Assembly (NCBI GenBank): GCA_001692895.1
Contig: KV748212.1
Location: 1 to 64,000, forward strand
Source: Cenococcum geophilum 1.58
Lineage: Eukaryota > Ascomycota > Dothideomycetes > Gloniales > Gloniaceae
Direction of reading: 5' to 3'
DNA length: 64,000 nucleotides
The notes under the pieces are model-generated. The model searched no databases. It was not told the origin of the DNA and saw only the letters and a list, made by a program, of their open reading frames with translations. This document shows positions 1 to 10,374 of the stretch, in pieces. A program made the translations under genes and the position numbers. Positions within the stretch are counted from its first letter, which is position 1, and every line of letters starts with the position of its first letter.

Positions 1-796
1 TTAAAGAGGTAGAGAAGAGCTCCCAGTTTGCCTTTTTTATAGAGAAAGGAGTTTCTTGAAGAGGGTTTAGGTATCTTTGCGTCTCTCTAGTAAATAAAGA
101 GAATGCTATAGTCTTGTGGTCAGATCCTGTTTCTTCTATTATAGTCCAATTATCCCAGGTATTTTCTTGGAAGTTTCCTGAGTAGAAGGCTAGGTCTATA
201 ATAGACTTTTCCCTTATATTGGATCTATAGAAGGTCCCTTCCTGTTCGTCTGAATTTAGTAGTTGGCAGTTATATTTGTCTAGCCAGTCTACTAGTTCTT
301 TAGCCTCCCTAGTTGGGTTCTTAGCTAGCGCGTTCCACCGTTTATGGTGTAGGTTATAGTCTCCTATTAGTACAAAAGGGAGATCTATTTCTAGTTCTAG
401 AATGGCCCTAGAGATTGTAGTTATACTACTTCTTTGGGTTCTAGAGTTTTCGTCCAGTTGTCTCTCATTATAGATGTTAAATAGTAGAAATCTTTCAAGT
501 TGGCCATAGATTTCTAATACTATAATATCTGTATCGTTGCAGATATCCTCCCTATTTCTATATTGTAGAATACTAGAAATAGTTTTCCTTATATAGATAG
601 CTACTCTAGGTCGAATAGCTAGATTACTAGGGAGGATTAGGTTAAATGCAGGATGTGGAATAGAAAAGTAGGATTCTTTTTGTCTATCTTTCCAGGTACT
701 AGGCTCTTGTACTAGAATAATATCTGTTTTTTTCCTAAATCCTATTTCTAGTAGGGTTTGCTGTACTATATAGTAGATACGGCTAAGGAACACGCC
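1..796 (-). CDS. LINE AP-type endonuclease domain, partial, open frame
   Basis: The minus strand is open from 796 down to base 1 (265 codons, no stop) and runs off the window. It encodes an exonuclease/endonuclease/phosphatase (APE-like) domain of a Tad1/I-type LINE, the enzyme that nicks target DNA for target-primed reverse transcription. Visible family motifs, in order, are VQEP (about 710-700), the catalytic VLIGDYNLHHKRWN block (about 370-325) and GSDHK (about 125-110). No methionine occurs near its beginning and the frame is closed upstream by three TAG codons at about 797-805, so the 5' end is truncated and this is an internal piece of an ORF2. CAA, CAG and TGG codons are kept, so it has escaped the C-to-T mutation seen all around. 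What lies left of the window decides whether the LINE is whole. Confidence 0.8.
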
Positions 797-2580
797 CTAC
801 TACTATAGAGCTAAATAGGGGTAAGAAAGAACCGCTTAACACTATTAGTACTTACGCTACTCGCTGCCACTATTAAATCTATATAGGTAATATAAAGGGA
901 CTTTATAGTATTAATGCTTAGCTTAGATATTAGTAGCGCCTATAATAATATACCCCATAAGCGTCTCCTATATATCCTTAGGGTAAAAGGCTTCTTAGAA
1001 TGGATTGTATAATTTATTTAAGGGTTTATAGGTTAGAAAGAAACATTACTAGTCTTTAGTAGATACTAGAGCCCCCCTATTATAGTTATAACAGGAATAC
1101 TATAAGGATTACCCCTTTCGCCTATACTCTTCCTTTTCTTTATAAGCAACCTGCTTAACTCCTTTAAAAAAGGGGCAACCTAGGGGATAGGCTTTGTTAA
1201 TAATATAAACCTAATTATATACAGGCTATTAGCCGCAGAGAATTATAAAATGCTAGAAAAAGCTTATAATACCTATATAGAATAGGCAAGACGATATAAA
1301 GTTTAATTCTCACCAGAGAAATACCAGCTAATCTATTTTATAAGAAAACGTAACTAATCTATAGATCTCTAGCATATAATCTATATCTAAGGCTTTAGGG
1401 GTTAACTAATTTAGGGCCTAAGGGTATTAGGAGTATGGGTAGATAGTAAGCTCTAGTAGAGCGTATATACGGTATAAGCGGCCTATAAGGGCCAAGTATA
1501 GTACATCGCATTATTTAGGATTGTCAATTCTATATAGGGCCTATACTTTTAGAGGTCACGCCTACTATATATAGCAGTTGTCCGGCTAACTATAACGTAT
1601 AGGTCTAGTATTTAGGCTATTAGAGAATTTAAGAAAGGCCCCCCTAAGTTACTTCTTAAACTACTCCAAAAGGTCTAAATAGCCTACCTCTAGAGTATAA
1701 TAGGTGGATATAAGCGAACGGCTACAGTACTTCTTAAGAAGGAAGCCAATATTCCCCCCCTATAACTATATATTAAAGCCGCTATAATATAAAGGGCCTA
1801 AAATAAATATAACTCTAATATTATAAAGTATATTAAGACACGCCTAAATAAACTATAGAGGGACTCTAAGGCGCCCTATAGGAGAATAAACCAATAACCC
1901 TAAAGTAGGGAAGATATATTAGAGAAACAGGTAAAGAAAGTAGAAGAAGAATGGTGCTGCTTTAGGGCCTAGGCCTATATAGAGGAGAAAGGAAGACGCG
2001 TAAGAGGCTAGTAAAGATAACAGTAAGAGAGAGAAAGGAGCTAAAGTAGAGTATAAAAGAACGCTAGGAAACTATCTACTATAATATAATACTGGTTAGA
2101 CTAATGCTAGAGAGATATATAGGAGTTAAAGGTATAGAGGCTGACTAAGGTAAGAGGAACCTAAGTTGTAGCATAGTTAACGCTATAGGGGGTAAATACT
2201 CTAGGGCTCTAAGAAGGCCTAATAAAGGTAGAAAATATAATAGTAATACTCTTAAGAATAGGAATAATAAGACTAAAAGACTGGCTCTACTGGGTAGGTG
2301 TCTTAGTAGGTAGCCTAAAATGCGAATATAGCTGGCTAAGATAGACACTAAAACACGTAATACTGTTATGCCCCTTATATACTAACTAAGAAGTAATACT
2401 TTTAGTAGCTAGTATAGAGAACTATAATATACTACTCTTAATATAAAAAGGCCTTAAGGCGGTTACCTAGTAGCTTATTAGCTAAAATATACTAAACTAG
2501 TTCTAAGTTGTAAGGGAAATGGTAATAAAGGGTAGGGGGGCGAGTAATGGGCGCCCCCTAATAACTCTACAGTAGTAGAG
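785..2580 (+). pseudogene. RIP-degraded Tad1-like LINE reverse transcriptase
   Basis: The plus strand shows a non-LTR reverse transcriptase with many TAG/TAA stops, mostly where glutamine or tryptophan is expected. Readable blocks are DISSAYNN (about 927-950), GLPLSPILFLFF (about 1108-1143), FVNNINLI at about 1193-1218 where the active enzyme has F-x-D-D (both Asp codons read Asn, as G-to-A would give), and the thumb-like block ending in IPPLQLYIKA near 1780 in which CAA reads TAA. A C-terminal C-x-H-x4-C zinc knuckle lies at about 2320-2375. This order is typical of fungal Tad1-clade ORF2. The 5' end, with the endonuclease, is missing at about 785, as usual for 5'-truncated LINE copies. It is a dead copy. 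Confidence 0.8.
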
Positions 2581-3408
2581 TAAAGTTTGCAATACTAGCG
2601 TGTCCGTAAGCTTGTTACGGCAGCAGTGGTTCCTAAAAAGGTTAAAAAGTAAGGTAGTAGGAGCACTATAGGTAACTTGTAGACGCCTTATAGGCGCCTT
2701 ATAGGCAAGTCCTAAAAGGTAGAGAGATAGATTACGGGGTTTTCTTAAATAGAGTTTTCTCCCTATATATACATAAGGAGTAGTCCGCGTGGGCCTAATA
2801 GGGATCCAAATTGGACGTTAAGTAATAAATTATTATTATTATATAATAGTAGTCTATTAATAAGGATTTAAATTTAAAGATAAGGAAAGGAAAAGATAAG
2901 TAGTAATATAAAAAGTTTTATATAATCCCCTAGTTACGTAAGAGTTACATAAGCCCTACGTTTACTATTTATATACTATAATATATTTCTTCTTTCTCTT
3001 TATATTAGGCCCTAGTTATAGTTAAGAGATATATATTATTAGGGCTTTAGGTTTTCTAAAGGCTAACCTAACTTATCTTTACTAGCTTACTTCTATATTA
3101 GGAAAATATTTATAGGATAAAATTTAAGTAGACTTTATTTAGCGCGTTTCGCGTAATTAATATACTAATTACGCAATCTTATATAATTTTATATAGTTTT
3201 ATTACTTAGAGGCTCTATATAAGGCTCTATATAAAACTTTATATAAAGCTCTATATAAAGCTCTATATAAGGCTTTATATAAGGGATATTATTATAGACA
3301 ACCCCTAAACGCCCCTTAAATAATCGCTAGTTACGTGCTAGAGGTATATATCCGTAGTATATAATCTCTATAATCCCTAAGGCCTTACCTTCTTAAGGAT
3401 TTATCTCT
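2581..3408. other. LINE 3' tail and AT-rich spacer
   Basis: No gene is seen. The stretch 2581-2850 probably contains the 3' untranslated tail of the LINE. It has two copies of CGCCTTATAGG near 2685-2710 and an ATT-rich run at about 2828-2850 that could be the decayed tail. From 2850 to 3408 the sequence is AT-rich with a GCGCG-centred patch near 3142 and the 12-bp array listed separately. Confidence 0.4.
3211..3282 (+). repeat. 12-bp tandem array, six copies
   Basis: Six adjacent copies of a 12-mer of the form GGCTCTATATAA run from 3211 to 3282. Copies 1 and 2 are identical, and copies 3-6 differ at one to three positions, mostly G/A or C/T. The array lies between the LINE remnant and the Copia element and matches no gene. 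Confidence 0.85.
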
Positions 3409-3413
3409 CTTAC

Positions 3414-3629
3414 TATTGGTTATATAAGGTAATATCGCGTAGCTACGGTTCGTAGATAGTATAATAATAATTATTCTTGCTAAAAATAAGGGAGGGCGAG
3501 GAGCTTAAGGCTTCTCGCCACGCTAGTGCCGCGGCAACACATGACGGCAACTTGCCGCACGTACCGGTAACTTGCTATACGTAATGGTAATATACCTTAT
3601 ATAGTAACCACTTGCCTTTATTCCTAATA
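3414..3629 (-). repeat. Copia LTR (3' LTR in element sense)
   Basis: 216-bp direct repeat of 32693-32908. It includes the unusual GC-rich segment CCACGCTAGTGCCGCGGC near 3518 and the inward TATTGGTTATATAAGG end. The flanking duplication is CTTAC. Confidence 0.85.
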
Positions 3630-3816
3630 CTAGCAACTCTTCTTTTATAGTTGCTATTTATATATATATATATATATACCGCTTAACTAGCGTAATAAAT
3701 ATTAATCCTCCTTACTTACTATTGCTATTATAATATAAGTCTCGCTATTCTAAAATTTACCTCTTAGTATATAGTGCTTTCTTACTTAGAAGTCGTAGGT
3801 AGATATCTTATTAGGG

Positions 3817-3885
3817 CCGCTAAGGCGCTAGTAGTAAGCGAGCCAATAGCGATTTTCTATCCTAGGGATATAAAATCCTAATTAG
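3817..3885 (-). other. Hairpin block shared with 24981-25047
   Basis: About 69 bp in the 3' noncoding part of the Copia element. Its reverse complement matches 24981-25047 in an unrelated Gypsy element. The core is a GATTTT...AAAATC hairpin. The origin is unknown; it could be a small inserted element or a captured 3' end. Confidence 0.55.
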
Positions 3886-6032
3886 CTAGTTTAAGTTAGG
3901 GTCTATTGAATATTATACTCCTACTCTCTTTTAACTTAACCTTTAACTTATATACGTAGAGTATTTATATTAATAAACGTCTCTAGTACCTTATTTAGGT
4001 TTGCCTTTATTATTATATCTACTAGGTTATCTTAGCTATTAATTTATTAAATCTTAAAGAGTTCTTAACGCTTATAGAATTACTAAAGTACTATAATATT
4101 AATTATAAGACGCTTCTCCTTTATAGTACTAAGCTTAACTAAACACTTATAAAGGAAATATAAGTTAGTATATATAATTATAGGGATAACGGAAAATTCG
4201 AGTCGATCTATAATTATCTTTAGGGTAGTTCCAATTGCAATTGCTATATTAACTCTGCTAACTATTCTATATATCTTTAACACTAGAACGCTTTAAGTAA
4301 TATATTTACTCTTAGTTAAGCTCTAATAGATAAGATTGCTATAAATTATAAAGTCATTCTTCCTAGTAGATTTGTTTATAATAATAATTTTATATCCTAA
4401 TTAGGAGCTAAAGTCTTTATTATTTATAAATAATCTATTAACAAATATAAAGAGCTTAATAGTAGGAAGATTAATAGGCATATAGAGTAATCCCCAATCA
4501 AGATAGTTTATTTACTAGAAAAGACGCTTATTTAAGGTAAAAACGTTATCCTTAGTAGGTTTCTGGTATTAAGCGACAATAGAGAGATTAAATAAAGCCT
4601 TAGGTTAATAGATAAAAGTAATATAAGCTCTATAAGCACGTTACTCTATATATCCTTACTTTAGAGAATTAACGTTAATAATATTAATCTTTTTACCTTA
4701 ACCCTTCTAGCGTAAAGCAATAGAATCCTTATTTAGGAAGAGGATGCATTTATTAAAGAGTAATAGTATTATTAAATTAAGCTTTTCTTTTAGCTTTGCT
4801 ATAAGATTTACCTTTACTAGCTTATCTTCTTTAAGAGCTAAGAATTAGTTATCTTCTAAGATAATTATATTATTAGTTTATATACCAATAATTCTAAATA
4901 GAGTTCCTATGGTTATAATAAGGAAGTAGGGATTAAATATAGATATAGTTATTAAAAGCTTCTCTTTATAGTACTTGCTATAGGTAGTCCACTAATAAGT
5001 TCCTACCTCTATAATTCCGTATAATGGCTTAAGCATAACTATAATCGTATCTTTAGGATATTAGTAGCGAATTTACTCTAGAAGGTACGCCAATATTAAG
5101 CGCTAAAGGTGCGTCTCTAATTAGGTATAGGCCTAAGTAATATCTCATAAATAGACCGCTATTTTATTCTTTATTAAGGAGAAAGCTAATATAATAATAA
5201 CTTGTTAACTAGCTTATTAAATTATAGGGGATTATATAAGAATTATTTCCTTACTATTATCGTTATAACCTTAGATAATAAGCCTTAATTTCTTAAATAG
5301 GGTGTTAGTAGCCTTACCCTTAATCTTATTAACTATCCTTAACTTAAAGATGCGAACTTTATTAAACTTAGTAGGGTTATACTTCTTAAATTTAAAGACT
5401 TCTCTTATAATAAGACCGTCGATCTTCTACTTATTAGATATTTAGAAAGGAGCTCCTAGAGTTATAATATAACCTTCCTTTTAAAGCTATTTTGCAAGCT
5501 TAAAGTCAGCCTTCTCTTTAGCTATTATAAAGGCTATTAATAACTTAACTTTACTCTTAATAGCGGCAATAAATTATTTATTAAAATTAATAAGATATTA
5601 GCGATTTTGTAATCCCTTTAGGCGACCTCTACCNCGTTATAGTTATAGCGTATCTACTATAATTATCTTAGGATTATAGTCGCCTTCTAGAGTATATTAA
5701 TCGTAGTTCTCCTTTAGGGCATCTTCTAGGGCATCCTATAAAGGCTTAGATTTATTATCTTTATAGTAAGGCTTAATAATATTTAAACAGAATTAAGTAG
5801 GTCTATAAGGCATCTAAATAGTATAAGTTTAACTATTAATTATAATAAGTTAATGTGGGCCTAACTATCCTCCCTTTTTACGCTATATGCGTACCTTAGA
5901 CTAAAGTAGCAGATTAAGCGTAGTTAAGGTATTTAGGCTATTTCTTATTCCTAATATATTATTAACCTAGCGTGTAGTATAAAGACGTTGTACCTTCTTT
6001 ATTACCTTATAAATAGCCTTAGCTTATTATAA

Positions 6033-6419
6033 CGTTTTCCACAAGCGAGCTGGCCACTACCAAAAATTGGAAAAATCGCACTTTAATATCTCGACAACCA
6101 CTTAATAATAAATTCTAATAATTTGGATTTGGGCTTTTATATATACTCTATAGCCTCTATTAAGGTTATATAGTAAATAGTTTAGTAGTTTTTAAGATAT
6201 TAAGGTTTAGTGGCTAAGCTAAGGCCAAATTACTATATCTTAAAAACTACTAAACTATTTACTATATAACCTTAATAGAAGCTATAGAGTATATATAAAA
6301 GCCTAAATCCAAATTATTAGAATTTATTATTAAGTGGTTGTTAAGATATTAAAGTGCGATTTTTCTAATTTTTGGTGGTGGCCAGCTCGCTTATGTGGCC
6401 AGCTCGCTTGTGGAAAACG
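6033..6419. mobile_element. Foldback MITE with near full-length inverted repeats
   Basis: A 387-bp element whose two halves are inverted copies. The left arm starts CGTTTTCCACAAGCGAGC and the right arm is its reverse complement, with similarity continuing for about 180 bp on each side toward a short centre near 6215. The right arm has an extra copy of a 17-bp subterminal unit containing AGCTCGCTT. TTATAA stands on both sides (6027-6032 and 6420-6425) and could be a duplicated target or part of the ends. There is no coding capacity. It sits inside the Copia pol remnant and is a non-autonomous DNA transposon of unresolved superfamily. A fragment of a related end lies at 61686-61731. Confidence 0.8.
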
Positions 6420-6709
6420 TTATAATAGAGGGAGATAGTAAAGAATTATTAGTTATTTAAGGGTAGGCGCTAAAGACTAGCAACGTAGGTATAAGTCCAT
6501 CTAGGCTAGCGGAATCGTTAATAGCTTTAACAGCTATTTATGGGGTAAGTTTTTTTACTAGCGTTCTTTAGTTTTAAAGAGATAATCTTATATACACGGT
6601 ATAATAGTATATAATATTATTCCACTTTTTTAATACTATTATATGCCTTAACGGGGACTTCCTTAACCTTAATTACTATTGCCTTTATCTATTATCGGAA
6701 CTCTATCCC

Positions 6710-8938
6710 TTAACCCGCCGACGTCCACTTAGTAGGTAGTCCGTGCGGAACACCAGAATCAAAACTACGCCTATACCTCTATAGATTTAATCAATTAATT
6801 ACCATCAACTATGCCTTCTAATTGTACTTCCAATAATATAGATCTTGTTTAACCGACTTAATACAAAGTTCCACTAAACCGGGTTGCTAAAAAACCACCC
6901 CCTAAGCCATGGGAGCTGCCCGATTTCGAGCCTTTGCATATTAACGATTTCGACGACCATAGCACCCCAAATTTACCTCCTATGCTTAATCGAAACGATC
7001 CGTTCGCTATATTTAGTTAATTCTTTACTAGTAAGATTATAAATAAGCTGGTAGAGTGGACGAATAAGTACGCAGAGCTGCACCCGTTAAATAATGTAGG
7101 TGAAAAGCTACGGGCCCGTCTATGGAAGCCAATATATAAAGAAGAACTCTGGGCGTATTTTAGTGTGCTTATTTATATAGGCCTTATACGGGAATCGTCT
7201 ATTAAGGATTACTAGGGTTCTTTAGACACCACTGGCTTAGAGTATATCGTCAAAAAATATATCGGCTGGGTACGATTTGAACAGCTTAATTATTACTTTC
7301 GGTGTATAGAACTATGGCTAGATAACAATCCTATACCACGATCTACATTTAATAGAGTTAAAGGCTTGCTAAATACATTCGGCTTACCTATAGGAAGCTC
7401 TATAACCCTAGCGCCCACCTCGCGGTCAATAAGACGATTAAACGCTTTATAGGTTGCATACCTAAAATCGTTAATATTCCTTTTAAATTAACGCCTAAAG
7501 GCTTTAAAATATAGGTCCTAGCGAACGAGGGCTATATACTTAATTGGCTGTAGCACGCAAGAGGTAATAAAGCAGGCCTAGTTAATTTAGATAAGACATT
7601 TACTAAAGAAGGCTTTTTAAAGACGTAGGCAGTAGTGCTTAATCTACTTACTTAGCGCGATGCAGAGTTAAATAAGCCCCTTTATCCTCCAGGGAAGCAC
7701 GTTATTTGGCTTAATAATCTATTTATAAGCGTTAAGCTTCTTATATAGCTTTGAGGGCTTAGTATTAGAGGTGCAGAAAACTATTTAGACTACTAAAACA
7801 GAGCAAGAGACGAAAGGGGGGGAGGAGGGCAATATATTAACGCATGCAGCTAGTAGGAAAAAGGTTAAAGTTGCTGCAGAGTAAATTAACCATAGGCTCG
7901 CTGACCTTAAATTAACTTACGCAGCTTAAATAGAATGGGGTATACTATATGTAACGACGTTAAAGGATGGCCAGGTTATGGAATTCGCCTAGAAGGACGC
8001 TAATATAGTGCTTTTTATAAGTACGATTAACAACGGTAGGTAAAAGCTTCTAAAAATAAGGCTTAAAATAAGCTTATTTGAACCTTATATACTAATTTCG
8101 TCATATATTACCAGGTCGATTAACGCAGAAAACTAACTATAAATGTCCTCCCCTTACCTAAACTGGCGCCCGAATGACTCGCAAAGTCTTTAGCGATAAG
8201 GTAGTTAAGACTCTACGCATTCCTACCTTTATATTCTACTACAATCTATATATAGGCGGCGTAGATATTGCGGATTAGCTACGGTCGTATTTTAACACCT
8301 AGATGACGTATAGAAAGACGTGGAAGCCTCTATTTCACTTCTTACTAAATATAGTCCTTAGCAACTCCTACCGTCCTACCAATCGTCGAACTGGCTGAAA
8401 TGATGGCCATAAGAAGTTTAGGAGGGACCTCCGCGACGCCTTATTCGAGCGCTCAATCCGCAAGCGAAAGGCCTATACTCAAAATGCACCTTTGCGACGC
8501 TCTACCAACGATATACTATGGTATCCTACACACCAGTATACACTGAAGAAGCTTTAGGCCAAGCCTATTAACTATTCTATATATATAGAGGCTAGCAGGA
8601 AGTCTTGGAGGGTAGTTAAGGGAAACCGCAAGCCTTTTTCGGAGCTCTCTACAAATATAATTAAAAAACGTCGTAATAGTAAGGATTAGAAAAGGCCTTA
8701 GCGGACGTTAAGGACTAAATATGGCTGTAGTGTATGCCAAATACCGTTCTGTAGAGAGGACGAGTGCTAGCTACCTTATATTAAGCGACTTAACTCTAAA
8801 TAATAAGCTATATATATGTATTTGTATAAGAATTAATTAATATTACCAGCTTCGTATTTCTAATCACGATGATTTTGATGCATTAATTTAATTAGCCGAT
8901 CCTTATTAATAACGAGTAGACGAATTCCAGTGGGTTAA
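6710..8938 (+). mobile_element. piggyBac-family DNA transposon, RIP-degraded
   Basis: Bounded by TTAA on both sides (6710-6713 and 8935-8938), with CCC immediately inside the left TTAA and GGG inside the right one, the signature of piggyBac ends. The inner 2.2 kb carries a piggyBac-type transposase remnant. Outside the TTAA boxes the flanks read TCTATCCC (left) and GGGATAGA (right), so the reconstituted empty site would be a 20-bp palindrome. The insertion lies within the Copia fossil. Confidence 0.8.
6811..8810 (+). pseudogene. piggyBac transposase (DDE_Tnp_1_7-like), degraded
   Basis: An ATG at 6811 opens a reading frame with recognisable PGBD/piggyBac peptides: FTSKIINKLVEWTNKYAELH (about 7022-7081), a YFSVLIYIGL block (about 7153-7185), FKLTPKGFKI (about 7482-7511), VLANEGYILNWL (about 7516-7551), GKHVIWL (about 7695-7712) and GGVDIAD (about 8255-8275). 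A cysteine-rich C-terminus follows at about 8730-8770. The DDE aspartates expected at 7428-7430 and 7713-7715 both read Asn (AAT), consistent with G-to-A RIP, while the Asp of GGVD (8264-8266) is kept. Several stops and at least two frame changes (near 7.4 and between 7.7 and 8.2 kb) make it non-functional. Confidence 0.82.
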
Positions 8939-9947
8939 GGGATAGATAAGAAATTCTTTCCTATATTATAGACGATTTAATTAGGGGGTTTTAAATAAAT
9001 ATTAATCTAGTATAACTAAAGGGTATCCTATATATTTCTAGTAGATATATCTTTTAAGAAACGCGCGGCTTAGAAGGAGGTTAAAAAGTTAATAACTTAG
9101 AGCACTAGCTTGCCGCTAAGATATATAACGTTAATAATAATATAGAAGTTAAAGTTGTAGTTATCCTTAAGGGTAAACTTAAATCGGCTAGGGGACTTCT
9201 AGTTTATTTAGTAGTAATAGTAGTACTTTATAAAATGCTTAATTACCTTAACCTTAACTTTATAGCCTACTTACTAAAGAACTCTAAGCAATTAATAAAC
9301 GGATAGATGGCTAAAATAATAGTGTAGTTAGCGTAATTCTAACTTAGTTAAATAGCTTTAAGTAACACTCTTTTTTAGTTAATAAAGGAGTAACTAGGGG
9401 TAACCCTACTTGCGTATAATAGGTACCTAATTATCTCCCTAAACAAGTATATTCTTAAGGTTATTAAGCCTAATACCTAATTTATTTATATCTTTAATAT
9501 AAAATAGAAACGGAGTGTTTATAGGAATAATATAGAAGGTAATATACCCTAAGGGGGTTTAGACCCTAATTATGCTAAAAAAAAGGTTGCAGTACCCTTA
9601 CTAAAATAAATCGTATATTGGCCTACTATTAAATAGTTAATCTAAATAGAGCTATTAAGCTATTAAAGGGCTTAAACTTAAGATTCTCCTACTATAGATA
9701 CTCTTACGGCTTTAGTATCTAGTATAATACTATAGAAGATATTTACTAAGTATCTATTATTAAAGAAAAACGCGAAGCTCTCCTTTAGCTTATTAAAGAT
9801 ATCTAACTTCGTAATAGAATAGAGCGTAGATTAGTTATTAAAAATAGTAACGGTTTATATACTATCTACCTTACTATACTTAGTAAAGTATTAGTTAGGA
9901 AAGTAGTTCTTAATTTCTATATCTATAAAGAGCTATTTAGTCTTATT

Positions 9948-10374
9948 TGTTACGGACGCTTTAAGTACAATATTACGACTACTTGGGGAATAGTCGGAAG
10001 AAGCTAGTTAGTTAATTTAGGTACGGTCTAGGATAGAGCCGGTAGAGCTATATGACGAGAAATAGTAACTAAGGTCACGTGGGGTGATCTGTATAATCTA
10101 TAGGATCTGTGTAATCTGTAATAGAGCAGATAGAGTACACGTATATTATATATAAGAAGGATTTTATAAAAGTACGGTTGTGTATTTAAGGACCCTTAGT
10201 CCCTACCTAGATAGTTCCTTCCTTATAGTAATTCTTAGAATACAATTAAAGTTAATCTGTTAGGCAACCACTCCACCAGTTATTATTACTTATTAATAAT
10301 TGTTACTTACATTTCCTATATACCTAGCCCAATAACAGGACCCACCGTAGTTCTTACTATAAGGTTTTGTTATA
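9948..10374 (+). repeat. 5' LTR of Gypsy family A copy 1
   Basis: 427 bp, matching 17786-18212 base for base apart from scattered transitions. The TTATT target duplication lies outside it. Confidence 0.88.

Noticed and set aside
2145-2348. Leu-rich minus-strand ORF.
   Set aside because: Antisense shadow of the basic C-terminal region of the degraded LINE ORF2.
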